DNA from: Cyclobacteriaceae bacterium
GTDB lineage: Bacteria > Bacteroidota > Bacteroidia > Cytophagales > Cyclobacteriaceae
Direction: 5' to 3'
NCBI GenBank assembly: GCA_026129485.1
Contig: JAHCHY010000002.1
Location: forward strand, 124,001-188,000
DNA: 64,000 bases
Positions 18,040 through 26,945 of this stretch are shown here, piece by piece. The position numbers were made by a program, and so were the translations under genes. How positions within the stretch are numbered: position 1 is the stretch's first letter; each line of letters begins with the position of its first letter. Below the pieces are notes generated by a model. That model was not told the DNA's origin, did not search any database, and worked only from the letters and a program-made list of their open reading frames with translations.

Positions 18040-18480
18040 ATGAGAAAAATTTTACTGACACTATTTATTTTGGCCGGTATAATTGCCGCCACCTGTGCGC
18101 AAAGCAGCAATGATATTTTAGTAAGCGGGGGCTTTGACCTGATCAAGACTGACTACAGCCGGTTTGCCGATAAGCTTCAGCTTGGTGCCGAGGCTAACTA
18201 TTTCGTGGTTCGGCATTTTGCAGCAGGAGCCGGTGTAGAATTATGGACCCGCCACACAAGCTCTTTTGCTATGGGCATGCGCTACTACCCGCTTGATAAT
18301 TTTTTTGTGCGCTTCCGCGGATTGATTGGCGCGAATGATGTAGCCTTAGGTGGCGGCTGGTCTAAGCCTCTTAATGAGAAATGGCGTTTTGAAGCCATGG
18401 GCGATTTCTATTTCACACATACTGAATTCGGCATTCGTGCGGGAGTCGGGTATATTATTAAAAGCAAAAATGGCCAATAA
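18040..18480 (+). CDS. Small outer-membrane beta-barrel-like secreted protein
   Basis: A 146-residue protein with a signal peptide (MRKILLTLFILAGII, cleavage after TCA) and a mature part of alternating beta strands ending in aromatic residues (FAAGAGVELWTRHTSSFAMGMRYYPLDNFFVRFRG, FRAGVGYII). This resembles short eight-stranded outer-membrane barrels of the OmpX/porin-like type in Bacteroidota. It follows uvrB by 16 bases, and its last 11 bases overlap the DinB-like gene. Function unknown. Confidence 0.65.
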   Translation: MRKILLTLFILAGIIAATCAQSSNDILVSGGFDLIKTDYSRFADKLQLGAEANYFVVRHFAAGAGVELWTRHTSSFAMGMRYYPLDNFFVRFRGLIGANDVALGGGWSKPLNEKWRFEAMGDFYFTHTEFGIRAGVGYIIKSKNGQ

Positions 18481-18961
18481 GGAGATTCAACAACTGGTTA
18501 TGCAGTTCCGCTCCATCTACGATGGCGAACCGTGGTATGGAAACCCGATGCAGGAAATTCTGAAAGATGTACCAGCAGAAGCTGCCTTTTGGGCACCTAA
18601 GAAAAACGCACACTCCATTGCCCAATTAGTTTGGCACATGGTGTACTGGCGGCAGTCTTTGATCAAACGTCTGGCCGGAGATACCGCTTACAAAGGTTCG
18701 GTGAAAAGTGAAGACAACTGGAGCACCGAAGCAAAGCTGAAAGCTTTAGGCTGGCCCGCCATCCGGGAATTACTGCATGCTTCGCAAAAGCAATTGATTG
18801 AATTGCTTGAAAAACAAACCGACAAGCTGCTGGACGAACCTTATTCCGAAAAAGCAACTTACCGGGACTTGATTACGGGTATTATTCAACACGATTTGTA
18901 CCACCTGGGGCAGGTTGCCTATCTGAAGAGTATAAGCAAAATGCAGAAAGGCGAAACTTGA
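18470..18961 (+). CDS. DinB-family four-helix protein
   Basis: DinB/YfiT proteins form a four-helix bundle holding a metal ion with three histidines; many act as thiol-dependent transferases, most are uncharacterised. Here the ligands are His in LVWHMVYW near residue 49 and the HDLYHLGQ motif near 140. The ATG at 18470 (MANKEIQQL) gives 163 residues and overlaps the preceding gene by 11 bases. The open frame reaches further upstream but that part is a shadow of the barrel gene. Substrate unknown. Confidence 0.85.
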   Translation: MANKEIQQLVMQFRSIYDGEPWYGNPMQEILKDVPAEAAFWAPKKNAHSIAQLVWHMVYWRQSLIKRLAGDTAYKGSVKSEDNWSTEAKLKALGWPAIRELLHASQKQLIELLEKQTDKLLDEPYSEKATYRDLITGIIQHDLYHLGQVAYLKSISKMQKGET

Positions 18962-18971
18962 CCTGTGTATT

Positions 18972-19580
18972 TCAAATTTTAGCATACCCGCTCACACCGA
19001 AACTATGCGCGTACGTCCATACCCGGTGTGGTGTTAATGGCGGGAAGTAAAGAAAATCACCGGGGTGAATAGTTGTTTCTGAAAGCCAGGTTGCATCCAG
19101 ATCAAGTGGCGGATCGGTATAGTTACCGGCATTATCCGGCACTAACGGGTTCCTGCTTGCATCAACCAATTGCCATTTCTTTATACCTTGTTGCAGGTAC
19201 ATCCAGCCGCCACCATGGTTGGGATCCACATGCAGCGGAGTGTAAGAGCCGTTCCGCGTAAGCGTTAAGCAGATTTTCTTTCGCGTTTTTTTTACAGCAT
19301 TACCTAAAACCTCCGGAAGTTCTTCATCCTGCAAAACAGGAAATGGTGCATCTACAATGTTCAGCGTAAGCGCTTCTTCCCGAAATTGCTTAAAAGCTTT
19401 GCTGGCCCATATCCACAATTCCGCTCCGCCCTTGCCATAGCCAAACAGCTCCATGTCCTTTTGCCTCGCCCGTGCCTCACATGTATCCAGGTTGCAGGGA
19501 AGGTTAAGCCCCCGAACCACAAATGATGTACCCCAATCAAATCCTTCCTGGAGGGTACGGGCTTCCGGAATTTTTTTCAT
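18972..19580 (-). CDS. Cupin-like (JmjC-type) domain protein
   Basis: A 202-residue protein of the cupin_8/JmjC-like group, candidate Fe(II)/2-oxoglutarate oxygenase. Visible parts of the iron site are HVD in YTPLHVDPNHGGGW near residue 118 and the distal His in TPHRVWTY near 185, before the strand GVSGYAKI. It is shorter than characterised hydroxylases because only the core barrel remains. It converges with the DinB-like gene (10 bases between stops). The gap to the serine hydrolase is 85 bases. Target unknown. Confidence 0.72.
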   Translation of the reverse strand: MKKIPEARTLQEGFDWGTSFVVRGLNLPCNLDTCEARARQKDMELFGYGKGGAELWIWASKAFKQFREEALTLNIVDAPFPVLQDEELPEVLGNAVKKTRKKICLTLTRNGSYTPLHVDPNHGGGWMYLQQGIKKWQLVDASRNPLVPDNAGNYTDPPLDLDATWLSETTIHPGDFLYFPPLTPHRVWTYAHSFGVSGYAKI

Positions 19581-19665
19581 GAACCTAAATATTTCATGGA
19601 CTAAATATAAGTCAGAACAGGAGCAGGCTCAAAATCCAACAATACCCGGCAGACTGAAATAATTT

Positions 19666-20955
19666 TCAGGTCTTTGCCGGCAGGCTCTTTTTTCTGAACC
19701 TGCTTACCTTTACAATCAGTATTGAGCCGATTAATATCACTCCCCACCCTGCTGCAATGGTTAGTATCATACCATCCAGCAGCATCGGAAAAAGAAAAGT
19801 ATCTACCTGGCCGGTTTTCCAGAATACCCATTCACTGGCCAAGCGGGTTGCCAGCATGGGGTTCCCTGTTTCCAGCACAATTACCCCATCACCTGTTTCG
19901 GGGTTTAGCCGGACTGCGGTGTTAACCGGTGGTGTACTTTTTCCATCGTGACCAATAATAAAATCATTGTTTTGGGTAGCGGCATAGAGAACGGTGCCCA
20001 ATCCCCAGATATCCACACCCATTTCCTGCCCGTGAGGCTTGCGCATCATACGAATGGTTTCCGGCTTAATCACATTTCTTCCAATTGGTTCACCTGATTC
20101 ACCCGGCAGGTGCGCCCGGAAAAATAATTCCAGGTCGGATAACGAAGTGTATAAGGAAGCTGCCGCCAATGCGGTGTACCGGTAATGCTTTGCCTGCGTA
20201 CCGTCCTTGTTATAAAATTCAGCTAACAAATATTTAGAAGAATCGTGCCAAACAAACGTGGAGTGCACCATACCCAACGGTTCAAATACTTCCTGCTTCA
20301 TATAAGCAGCAAACGGCTGACCGCTTACTTCTTCCACAAGCAATTGCAGCAGGGTATAACCACCTCCCGAATACTTAAACTTACTTCCCGGCTTTATACC
20401 TACCAATACTGAACCGCTCTTACCCGGGTCTGCATCGGCTGCTTTCGTTAATGATTGTTCGATGGTCTGCACAGGAGCACCGGCATCAAAACCGGAATAT
20501 CCAAGCGCGTCTGTCAATCCCGCTGTATGACTTAATAATCTTCTAACCGTAACTTCATCGTTATTGAATTTACCGGGGGGTAATTGCCATCGGGTTAAGT
20601 ACTTACTAACGGGAGCGTCCAATTCAAGCTTTTCCCGCTCAACCAGCTTCATTATTCCAAAAGCAGAAATCCACTTACTTAATGAAGAAACCTGAAAAAC
20701 CGTATTTCTATCCACGGGCTTTCCTGCCGAATGAAATTTCTCCAATTCGATGCTCCCATCTTTTATAATGGCCAGCGCCAAATTGCCAACAAACTGCTTG
20801 TCGATTTCTTTTTCGATAGCCCCGGCAAAAGATTGCGTGGCCGGACTTGCCAGTGGCGAATGAAAGCATCCTTTTACGGTTGCCAGAAAGATTACTGCTG
20901 CCCACGCAACCAATACAGGCACAACACCCGTGCTATACAGAAGCATTTTTTTCAT
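19666..20955 (-). CDS. Membrane-anchored serine hydrolase (class C beta-lactamase family)
   Basis: A penicillin-binding-protein-like serine hydrolase of about 429 residues. It has an N-terminal hydrophobic segment, the SxxK nucleophile motif (SLSK, near residue 90), a tyrosine motif YSG near 195 where most relatives have YxN, and the third motif GHDG near 335. After the enzyme domain come one or two membrane helices (LDGMILTIAAGWGVILIGSILIV) and a basic end. The ATG at 20955 follows CAGGTG; the TTG upstream is less likely. It lies 30 bases downstream of a membrane-bound XRE regulator, a probable pair. Substrate unknown; the family includes peptidases and esterases and need not give drug resistance. 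Confidence 0.82.
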   Translation of the reverse strand: MKKMLLYSTGVVPVLVAWAAVIFLATVKGCFHSPLASPATQSFAGAIEKEIDKQFVGNLALAIIKDGSIELEKFHSAGKPVDRNTVFQVSSLSKWISAFGIMKLVEREKLELDAPVSKYLTRWQLPPGKFNNDEVTVRRLLSHTAGLTDALGYSGFDAGAPVQTIEQSLTKAADADPGKSGSVLVGIKPGSKFKYSGGGYTLLQLLVEEVSGQPFAAYMKQEVFEPLGMVHSTFVWHDSSKYLLAEFYNKDGTQAKHYRYTALAAASLYTSLSDLELFFRAHLPGESGEPIGRNVIKPETIRMMRKPHGQEMGVDIWGLGTVLYAATQNNDFIIGHDGKSTPPVNTAVRLNPETGDGVIVLETGNPMLATRLASEWVFWKTGQVDTFLFPMLLDGMILTIAAGWGVILIGSILIVKVSRFRKKSLPAKT

Positions 20956-20985
20956 CACCTGGTTTCTGTAAAGGATCAAAAGAAA

Positions 20986-21804
20986 TTATACAACAGCGGT
21001 TGCCACTTCCGATTTAGAGAGGTACTCATACCCCCGGTAAAGTACCAGTATCTCCACAATCACTGCGGGAATCATTACCACATAGCCGATAAAAAACAGG
21101 ATTACCGTTACAAATGCTGCGCCCGTAATCAGTTCAAGTACCCCGGCCACGCGCGATAGCATACCCATACCATCCTGCAGGCGAATAAGTGCAATTCCAA
21201 AAATGAGGGTAAGGGCGCCCACCATTACCGAGGCTGTCATATAGGGTAACCAAAGGCTATCCGTATCTTCAGCTTTTAAAGTGGAAATATCCAATACCCC
21301 GATGGCCAGCACGATACCAATCATCAGGCAGCTCCCGATTTTTAACAGCCCATTTTCAAACACCGAACCAAGCACAATAAAGCCCCACATAAACAGGGCG
21401 TATGCTGCAATCATCGTTATGGTAAGCCCGATATAAATAAAATTGACCCACTGCTCCCAATTATTTTCTTTAGTGAGCCACGCCAGATCCATGGCATTTA
21501 AAATGATCTCTGTTGCGAGGTAGATAGCTCCGGCAAAAATGGCAATCAATAATGCGCTCCGGTTACCACGTGGTTGCGAAGTTGTTTCCATAGATATTGG
21601 GTTTTGTTTGATGAACGATTCATAATCCTGGCCCAGCGCGGCCAGCAAAATTTTTATAGTGGAAAGTCGTGGCAGCACTTCGCCAGCCTCAATGCGTTGA
21701 ATGGTGCGCACGCTTACATGGCTTTTTTCTACCAGTTCTTCCTGCGTTAGATTTTTTTCCTTGCGGAGGGCAGCCAGGCGCCTGCCGAGTTCGGGTTGTT
21801 GCAT
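20986..21804 (-). CDS. XRE-family regulator with membrane domain
   Basis: The N-terminal 65 residues are a classic helix-turn-helix of the Cro/cI type (LGRRLAALRKEKNLTQEELVEKSHVSVRTIQRIEAGEVLP). The rest contains about five or six membrane helices (for example SALLIAIFAGAIYLATEI, FIYIGLTITMIAAYALFMW, MIGIVLAIGVLDIST). Such membrane-bound one-component regulators are known but uncommon. The frame extends to a TTG at 21825; the ATG at 21804 is chosen because MQQPELGRRL is the usual start of such a domain. The serine hydrolase follows 30 bases downstream on the same strand, so the regulator may respond to envelope state. Confidence 0.8.
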   Translation of the reverse strand: MQQPELGRRLAALRKEKNLTQEELVEKSHVSVRTIQRIEAGEVLPRLSTIKILLAALGQDYESFIKQNPISMETTSQPRGNRSALLIAIFAGAIYLATEIILNAMDLAWLTKENNWEQWVNFIYIGLTITMIAAYALFMWGFIVLGSVFENGLLKIGSCLMIGIVLAIGVLDISTLKAEDTDSLWLPYMTASVMVGALTLIFGIALIRLQDGMGMLSRVAGVLELITGAAFVTVILFFIGYVVMIPAVIVEILVLYRGYEYLSKSEVATAVV

Positions 21805-21927
21805 GGTAAATAAATTATGCTGCAAGTTTACCGCATAGAACGGGCATAGGCCACGAATCGGCCGTGCATTTTGCCCGTCATTTACCCGTCATTTGAGAAA
21901 TTGGGGGGAATAAGGTTTTGAACAACC

Positions 21928-23163
21928 TTAATTAGCCATTCTCTTCTTTAATGTAACCCGTATCAGCACAAAGCTTACCAGTGTAAGCACAGCTCCCAGC
22001 ATCATGGCTGCACCCGGAAAGTAAACCGGGCTTTCAGCCGATACAAAGTATGAGAATACATAATTCATCAGCAACGGACCAATTATAGCAGTCAGGCTCA
22101 TCAGGCTGGTAAAGCCACCTTGCAATTCGCCTTGCGCATTAGGCTCCACAATACCCGACATAATTCCCTGGATGCCTGTCATGGCGATGCTGCCCAAACA
22201 ATAAATTACAATTATGCCATACATCATCCAGCCTTGCGAAGCAAAGGCATAAAGTACAAAGCTGAGTGTATATAAAGTCATGCCTGCATTAACGCTTCGC
22301 AGCTGGCCCAGCTTTGGAATAATAACCCGGATAAGCGCTCCCTGGATAATAGCAAAGGCCAGGCCTACTACCGCAAGCGATATTCCAACTTCTTTCAATT
22401 CCCATCCGAATTTCTCCTTTGTATAATAAGGCCAGTTACTTTGCACGGCATGTGCCGCTATGTATAGAAAGGTCAACGAACCCATCAGGCCGATAATAAG
22501 CGGATATCGTTTTAAGGAGAGTAACGTGCCGATTGGGTTGGCCCGTTTCCATTCAAATTTTCTCCTGTTTTCCGGCTTAAGCGATTCAGGTAATACGAAT
22601 AGTCCGAAAAGAAAATTCAGGAATGTAAGACCGGCAGAAACCATGAAAGGCACACGAAGCCCGATGCTTCCCAGGAAACCGCCCAATACCGGCCCTATAA
22701 TAAAACCAAGCCCGAATGCGGCACCAATCAATCCAAAATTTTTAGCGCGCTCTTCCGGGGCGCTGATGTCGGCAATGTAAGCGCCCCCCGTTGTAAAGCT
22801 GGCACCCATAATGCCGGCTACCACGCGCCCTACAAATAACCAAGTAATGTTGGGGGCAAACGATAAAAAGAGGTAATCAATAGTAAAGCCCATTAAGGAA
22901 CCTAACAATACCGGGCGCCTGCCATAGTTATCGCTTAATGCGCCAATAACCGGGGCGCATAAAAACTGGATAAAAGCATAGGCGAAGAGCAGCCAGGCAC
23001 CCATTTTACTGGCATAGCTCAATGACCCGCTTGCATTGGCATCAAGGTGCGCAAGCTCAATAATAAGGTCGGGCATTATGGGGATAATAATCCCGAGGCC
23101 GATAACATCAATCAATAACGTAATGAAGATGAATGTAAGCGCAGGTTTACGGGAAGAGTGCAT
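21928..23163 (-). CDS. MFS efflux transporter, TetA-like (TCR/Tet subgroup)
   Basis: A 411-residue protein with twelve predicted membrane helices. Motif A between helices 2 and 3 is [14 protein letters not shown], and the antiporter motif C in helix 5 is [12 protein letters not shown], which together are typical of proton-driven drug efflux (DHA1). The N terminus [21 protein letters not shown] is the signature of the TCR/Tet-like group. Family membership alone does not show tetracycline export; Bacteroidota chromosomes often hold such homologues with unknown substrates. No TetR-type repressor is next to it. Confidence 0.88.
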   Translation of the reverse strand: MHSSRKPALTFIFITLLIDVIGLGIIIPIMPDLIIELAHLDANASGSLSYASKMGAWLLFAYAFIQFLCAPVIGALSDNYGRRPVLLGSLMGFTIDYLFLSFAPNITWLFVGRVVAGIMGASFTTGGAYIADISAPEERAKNFGLIGAAFGLGFIIGPVLGGFLGSIGLRVPFMVSAGLTFLNFLFGLFVLPESLKPENRRKFEWKRANPIGTLLSLKRYPLIIGLMGSLTFLYIAAHAVQSNWPYYTKEKFGWELKEVGISLAVVGLAFAIIQGALIRVIIPKLGQLRSVNAGMTLYTLSFVLYAFASQGWMMYGIIVIYCLGSIAMTGIQGIMSGIVEPNAQGELQGGFTSLMSLTAIIGPLLMNYVFSYFVSAESPVYFPGAAMMLGAVLTLVSFVLIRVTLKKRMAN

Positions 23164-23226
23164 AGAGCTGGATAGGAATAGCGTGCAAAATAGCAGAAAA
23201 ATTATTTTCGGTAATGAAGCTCTTTT

Positions 23227-23256
23227 AAAACAAAAAAGTCGCCCGTTAGAGCGACC
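23227..23256 (-). terminator. Intrinsic terminator after the ABC permease gene
   Basis: On the minus strand a short hairpin (GGTCGC, loop TCTAACG, GGCGAC by eye with a GTCGC/GCGAC core) is followed by a run of six T then G and more T. It begins about 23 bases after the stop of the permease gene at 23279. Confidence 0.6.
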
Positions 23257-23278
23257 TTCAGTCTATCCATCCGTTCTA

Positions 23279-25696
23279 TCACTCATACTTCAACGACTCT
23301 ACCGGGTTGGTGCGTGCGGTTTTAAGAGAGTGGAACGCTACCGTTATAAAGGCAAACAACATAGCCAGTAACGTAACCAATGCAAACGTAAAGTAATTGA
23401 GCGGAACCTGGTAAGCAAAATTACCCTTCCACCACGCAATAATATAATAGGATGCCGGTATAACCAAAATGCCGGCAATTACCACCAGGTACATCACATC
23501 CTTATACAACAAATAAATAATGCCCGGCACATTCGCTCCATGTACTTTTCGGATTCCGATTTCTTTGGTACGCTGCGCGGCTGTAAAAGCAGAGAGTCCT
23601 AACAAGCCAAGCAACGAAATAAAAATGCAGACATAAGAAAGGCCAGACAGGAGTTTGTATTGAATCTCATCTGCACGGTATTGCTCATTGAAGCGCTGAT
23701 CCTGGAAGAAATATTCGTACGGGTGGTTAGGATCATACGCTATCCATTTTGTCCTGATGTAATCCATGGTTGCGGGCAGGTCGCCTCCGGCCACTTTCAG
23801 ATGCAAAAAACCTCCCTCCCTTTCGCTCTTAATAATCAATAACGGTTCCACTACATTGTGCAGCGACTGATAATTGAAGTCTTTTACCATACCGATTACG
23901 TGGCCATCTTCCTCGCCATGAAACCAACGCACTTTTTTGCCGACCGGGTTATCGCCCCAGCCCATCAGCCTGGCTGCTGCCTGGTTACAGATAAACACAT
24001 TTCGGGTATCGGCCGCAGGGCCGGGTTGAAAATCACGCCCGGCAACCAGCTTCATATTCATGGTTTCCAGGTAACCATCACCCACCGAAATCAGGTTGAA
24101 TCGTTGTTGCTTCATTCCTTCGTCACTTTCCGCCATCATCACGGGGCCACCTACACCCATGCCCAATACACGATGCGTGGTAGTGGCTGCTGAAATTTTG
24201 GGATGCTGTAAGAACTCATTTTTAATAGCTACAATCTGATTTTGCACCAGCGTGTCCTGAATGGGAAGAATGACAATGTTTTCCTGGTCAAAACCGAGGT
24301 CTTTGTCGCGCATAAACGAAATCTGATCGCGCATGAAGAAGGTGCACACCACCACAAAGATTGAAATGGCAAACTGCACCGTAATCAAAGCCTTGCGAAG
24401 GTCGTGGCCGGATTTTTTATTCTTGAAAGAACCTTTTAATGCGCTGATGGTGGGTATGGTGGGTAAATAAAAAGCAGGATAAAGACCCGAAATAATGCCA
24501 ATGCCGAGGGCAATGCCTATTGAGCCAAACAACAGCAATTTGTTATTGAAGAAATCAGGTACCAGCTCTTTTTCGACTAAGCTATTAAAGGATGTGAAGT
24601 TGATAACCACCTGCACCAGGGCTACCGCAAACACAAGCGAGACCAGGGAAAGGAAAACGGATTCACCCAGAAAAGATAACACCAGCGATTTCTTATCGCT
24701 ACCCAGCGTTTTTTTCATGGCAATTTCTGCCGCACGCTTTACCGACTTGGCTGTAGAGAGGTTCATGTAGTTGATGCACGCCAGCAGCATGATGAAAATC
24801 CCGATTGCCGTAAAGGCATACAGGTAAGCCATGTTTCCGGTGGGCTGATCGCTCTGCACGCTGTTATCAAAGTGAATATCCGCAAGCGGCTGAAGAATGG
24901 CCGCGTACTGACCTCCTACCTGGTCGCCAAACGACTTGAAGTATTTATCGTAGATGACCGGGAATTTTTCATGAAAGCTTTGCGGATTGTAATTCTCCGG
25001 CATCAGTAAAAACGTGTACACATCCGGATTCCAGAATGCTTCCGATTTTATTTGCCCCTGATCTACTACCCATTGCCTGCTTTTGCTCAATCCTGAAAGC
25101 AGGATGTCGAACTTCATGTGTGTGTTATCGGGCAAATCTTCAATTACTCCCGTAACCTTCCAGCTTTCATCATCAATAATCAATGTTTTGTCCAATGGGT
25201 TTTCTGAACCAAAATACCGGGCTGCCGTTGATTCGGTAATTACCACAGCATGTACATCGTTCAGGCAAGTAGCCGGATTACCCGCAATAAAATTATGACT
25301 GAATACCTGCAGGTAGGTTGAATCAGTACGAACAATGTCTTCTTCGTAAAATGAAACCTCGGTACCGTTGTTCTCATACCGCACCAGCGTATGATCCCAA
25401 TCGTTGGCGCGGGTTACGGCCAGTACTTCAGGGAATTCATCTTTCAGCACGGCACCTAATTCACGTGCAGACCGGGCCACGCGCACATCAATACCGGTTG
25501 CCTTCAAATGCCCGCCCAGGCGGTATATCCTTTCGTGATTGGCAAAGTGCTTATCGTAATTAAGATCGTGCTGCAAAATGAGCAACAGGATAATGCTTAC
25601 GGCAATGCCCAATGCAAGACCTGAAATATTGAGCACGGAAAAAAATTTATCCTTCAGGAATACCCGGATAAAAAACTTGAGGTGAGTCTTGAACAT
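23279..25696 (-). CDS. ABC transporter permease, MacB/FtsX type
   Basis: An 805-residue permease with two halves: a membrane helix at residues 22-42, a large MacB_PCD periplasmic domain, three helices around 285-400, a shorter second periplasmic domain after a helix near 430, and three closing helices (FtsX fold) near 690-800. The conserved motif ERxxEIGIRKxxGA appears as QRTKEIGIRKVHGAN near 680. The frame starts at 25756 but MFKTHLKFFIRVF at 25696 is the usual N terminus. In Bacteroidota such long permeases often stand without an adjacent ATPase gene, as here. They may move lipoproteins, peptides or signals; the cargo is unknown. Confidence 0.86.
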   Translation of the reverse strand: MFKTHLKFFIRVFLKDKFFSVLNISGLALGIAVSIILLLILQHDLNYDKHFANHERIYRLGGHLKATGIDVRVARSARELGAVLKDEFPEVLAVTRANDWDHTLVRYENNGTEVSFYEEDIVRTDSTYLQVFSHNFIAGNPATCLNDVHAVVITESTAARYFGSENPLDKTLIIDDESWKVTGVIEDLPDNTHMKFDILLSGLSKSRQWVVDQGQIKSEAFWNPDVYTFLLMPENYNPQSFHEKFPVIYDKYFKSFGDQVGGQYAAILQPLADIHFDNSVQSDQPTGNMAYLYAFTAIGIFIMLLACINYMNLSTAKSVKRAAEIAMKKTLGSDKKSLVLSFLGESVFLSLVSLVFAVALVQVVINFTSFNSLVEKELVPDFFNNKLLLFGSIGIALGIGIISGLYPAFYLPTIPTISALKGSFKNKKSGHDLRKALITVQFAISIFVVVCTFFMRDQISFMRDKDLGFDQENIVILPIQDTLVQNQIVAIKNEFLQHPKISAATTTHRVLGMGVGGPVMMAESDEGMKQQRFNLISVGDGYLETMNMKLVAGRDFQPGPAADTRNVFICNQAAARLMGWGDNPVGKKVRWFHGEEDGHVIGMVKDFNYQSLHNVVEPLLIIKSEREGGFLHLKVAGGDLPATMDYIRTKWIAYDPNHPYEYFFQDQRFNEQYRADEIQYKLLSGLSYVCIFISLLGLLGLSAFTAAQRTKEIGIRKVHGANVPGIIYLLYKDVMYLVVIAGILVIPASYYIIAWWKGNFAYQVPLNYFTFALVTLLAMLFAFITVAFHSLKTARTNPVESLKYE

Positions 25697-25857
25697 GGGA
25701 GGGTTGGGTTTAAATCGGGCAAACTGGTTAAATCGTAAATCCTTATTCAACAACAATACCGAAAAAAAATACCACTTAAATACGCGAAAAATTAATCATC
25801 ATACTGATCGGCCTGCTCAATCACGAACAAAACTGTCTGATTCCGGACGGTTAGAAA

Positions 25858-25891
25858 TAAAAAAACGCCCCGACAAGTCGGGACGTTTTAG
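25858..25891 (-). terminator. Intrinsic terminator after the superoxide dismutase gene
   Basis: A stem AACGTCCCGACTT / AAGTCGGGGCGTTT followed by a T-run on the minus strand lies 20 to 50 bases after the stop codon of the dismutase gene. On the plus strand an A-run precedes the stem, so termination works best for the minus strand. Confidence 0.8.
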
Positions 25892-25909
25892 AATATTCAG
25901 ATCAAGGAA

Positions 25910-26512
25910 TTACTTGGCGAAACGCTTCGCTACCTCGCCCCAGTTCACCACATTCCAGAACGCAGTAATATAGTCCGGTCTGCGGTTTTGGTAGTTCAGG
26001 TAATAAGCGTGTTCCCACACATCCAAACCAAGAATGGGTGTGCCCTTTACTTCGGCCACATCCATTAATGGATTGTCCTGGTTAGGTGTTGAAGTAATAG
26101 CCAGCTTGCCGGAAGCATCTTTAATTAACCAGGCCCAGCCGGAACCAAAACGGCCTGCCGCTGCTGCAGCAAATTTGGTTTTAAATTCATCAAAGCTTCC
26201 GAAAGCTGCATTAATAGCATCGGCCAGAGCACCGGTTGGCGCACCACCGGCATTGGCCCCTAATATTGTCCAGAATAATGAATGATTGTAATGACCACCA
26301 CCATTGTTACGAACGGCTGCCGGGTATTTGGAAATATTGGTGCAGATCTCTTCAATGCCCAGGTTCTCTTCGGGCTTGCCAGCCACTGCATTATTTAAGT
26401 TGGTTACATACGCGTTGTGGTGTTTACCATGATGGATTTCCATGGTACGTGCATCGATGTGCGGCTCTAATGCATTAAAAGCATAGGGCAGCGCAGGAAG
26501 TGTAAATGCCAT
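25910..26512 (-). CDS. Superoxide dismutase [Fe/Mn]
   Basis: Converts superoxide to oxygen and hydrogen peroxide. All four metal ligands are visible in the 200-residue protein: His near residue 27 ([10 protein letters not shown]), His near 80 (HYNHSLFW), and Asp plus His in [12 protein letters not shown] near 165. There is no signal peptide, so it is cytoplasmic. Fe and Mn preference cannot be told safely; the [11 protein letters not shown] form is frequent in Mn and cambialistic enzymes. It has its own promoter-like boxes upstream and a strong terminator downstream, so it appears monocistronic. Confidence 0.96.
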   Translation of the reverse strand: MAFTLPALPYAFNALEPHIDARTMEIHHGKHHNAYVTNLNNAVAGKPEENLGIEEICTNISKYPAAVRNNGGGHYNHSLFWTILGANAGGAPTGALADAINAAFGSFDEFKTKFAAAAAGRFGSGWAWLIKDASGKLAITSTPNQDNPLMDVAEVKGTPILGLDVWEHAYYLNYQNRRPDYITAFWNVVNWGEVAKRFAK

Positions 26513-26536
26513 AAGAATTTATTTTTAGTTGAATAA

Positions 26537-26570
26537 CAAATATACAACAGAACCCGTTTTGAGAGCCAAA
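26537..26570 (-). promoter_or_regulatory. Bacteroidota-type promoter of the superoxide dismutase gene
   Basis: On the minus strand TATATTTG (26537-26544) matches the -7 box TAnnTTTG, and TTTG at 26567-26570 stands 22 bases upstream as a candidate -33 box. The -7 box lies 24 bases ahead of the ATG at 26512. Confidence 0.55.
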
Positions 26571-26595
26571 AGTTTATTACGGGTGCGTGAATTTT

Positions 26596-26940
26596 TCAGG
26601 TTTTACGGGCCTTATACCCTTCTTTGGTGAGCACGGCCAGCACTTTATCGCGCACATCGCCCTGGATCAGGATTTCACCATCTTTTGAAGAACCCCCTAC
26701 ACCGCATTTGGTCTTCAATAATTTGGTAAGCGACTCCAGGTCGGCCGTTGTACCTGCAAACCCGGTTACAAGCGTTACCTGCTTGCCGGCACGCCCCTTA
26801 TTATCCATCCGGATGCGCAGGTTCTGCCTTGCCGGTGGCAATGTTTCGGCTTCTTCGTGCTTATCGTAGCTATAATCAAAATCGGAATTGGTGGAATAGA
26901 CCACACCTTCGCGATGCTTCCAATCATTCTTCTTGTTCAT
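26596..26940 (-). CDS. SUI1/eIF1-like translation factor (YciH family)
   Basis: A 114-residue protein of the SUI1 family, related to eukaryotic eIF1 and E. coli YciH, which affect fidelity of start-site selection. The family core is present from about residue 40: LRIRMDNKGRAGKQVTLVTGFAG, LLKTKCGVGGSSKDGEILIQGD and VLAVLTKEGYKARKT. The N terminus holds a variable Tyr/Asp/Ser-rich extension. It is preceded by the DnaJ-membrane gene, with 5 bases between stop and start, so both are likely in one transcript. Confidence 0.9.
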   Translation of the reverse strand: MNKKNDWKHREGVVYSTNSDFDYSYDKHEEAETLPPARQNLRIRMDNKGRAGKQVTLVTGFAGTTADLESLTKLLKTKCGVGGSSKDGEILIQGDVRDKVLAVLTKEGYKARKT

Positions 26941-26945
26941 GATTT

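Noticed and set aside
18350-18469. Upstream extension of the first DinB-like gene
   Set aside because: It is the out-of-frame copy of the beta-barrel gene; the DinB N terminus matches the ATG at 18470.
21928-23163. Acquired tetracycline resistance gene
   Set aside because: Only general TCR/Tet-like motifs are visible, no TetR gene or mobile element is next to it, and Bacteroidota chromosomes carry many such efflux homologues.
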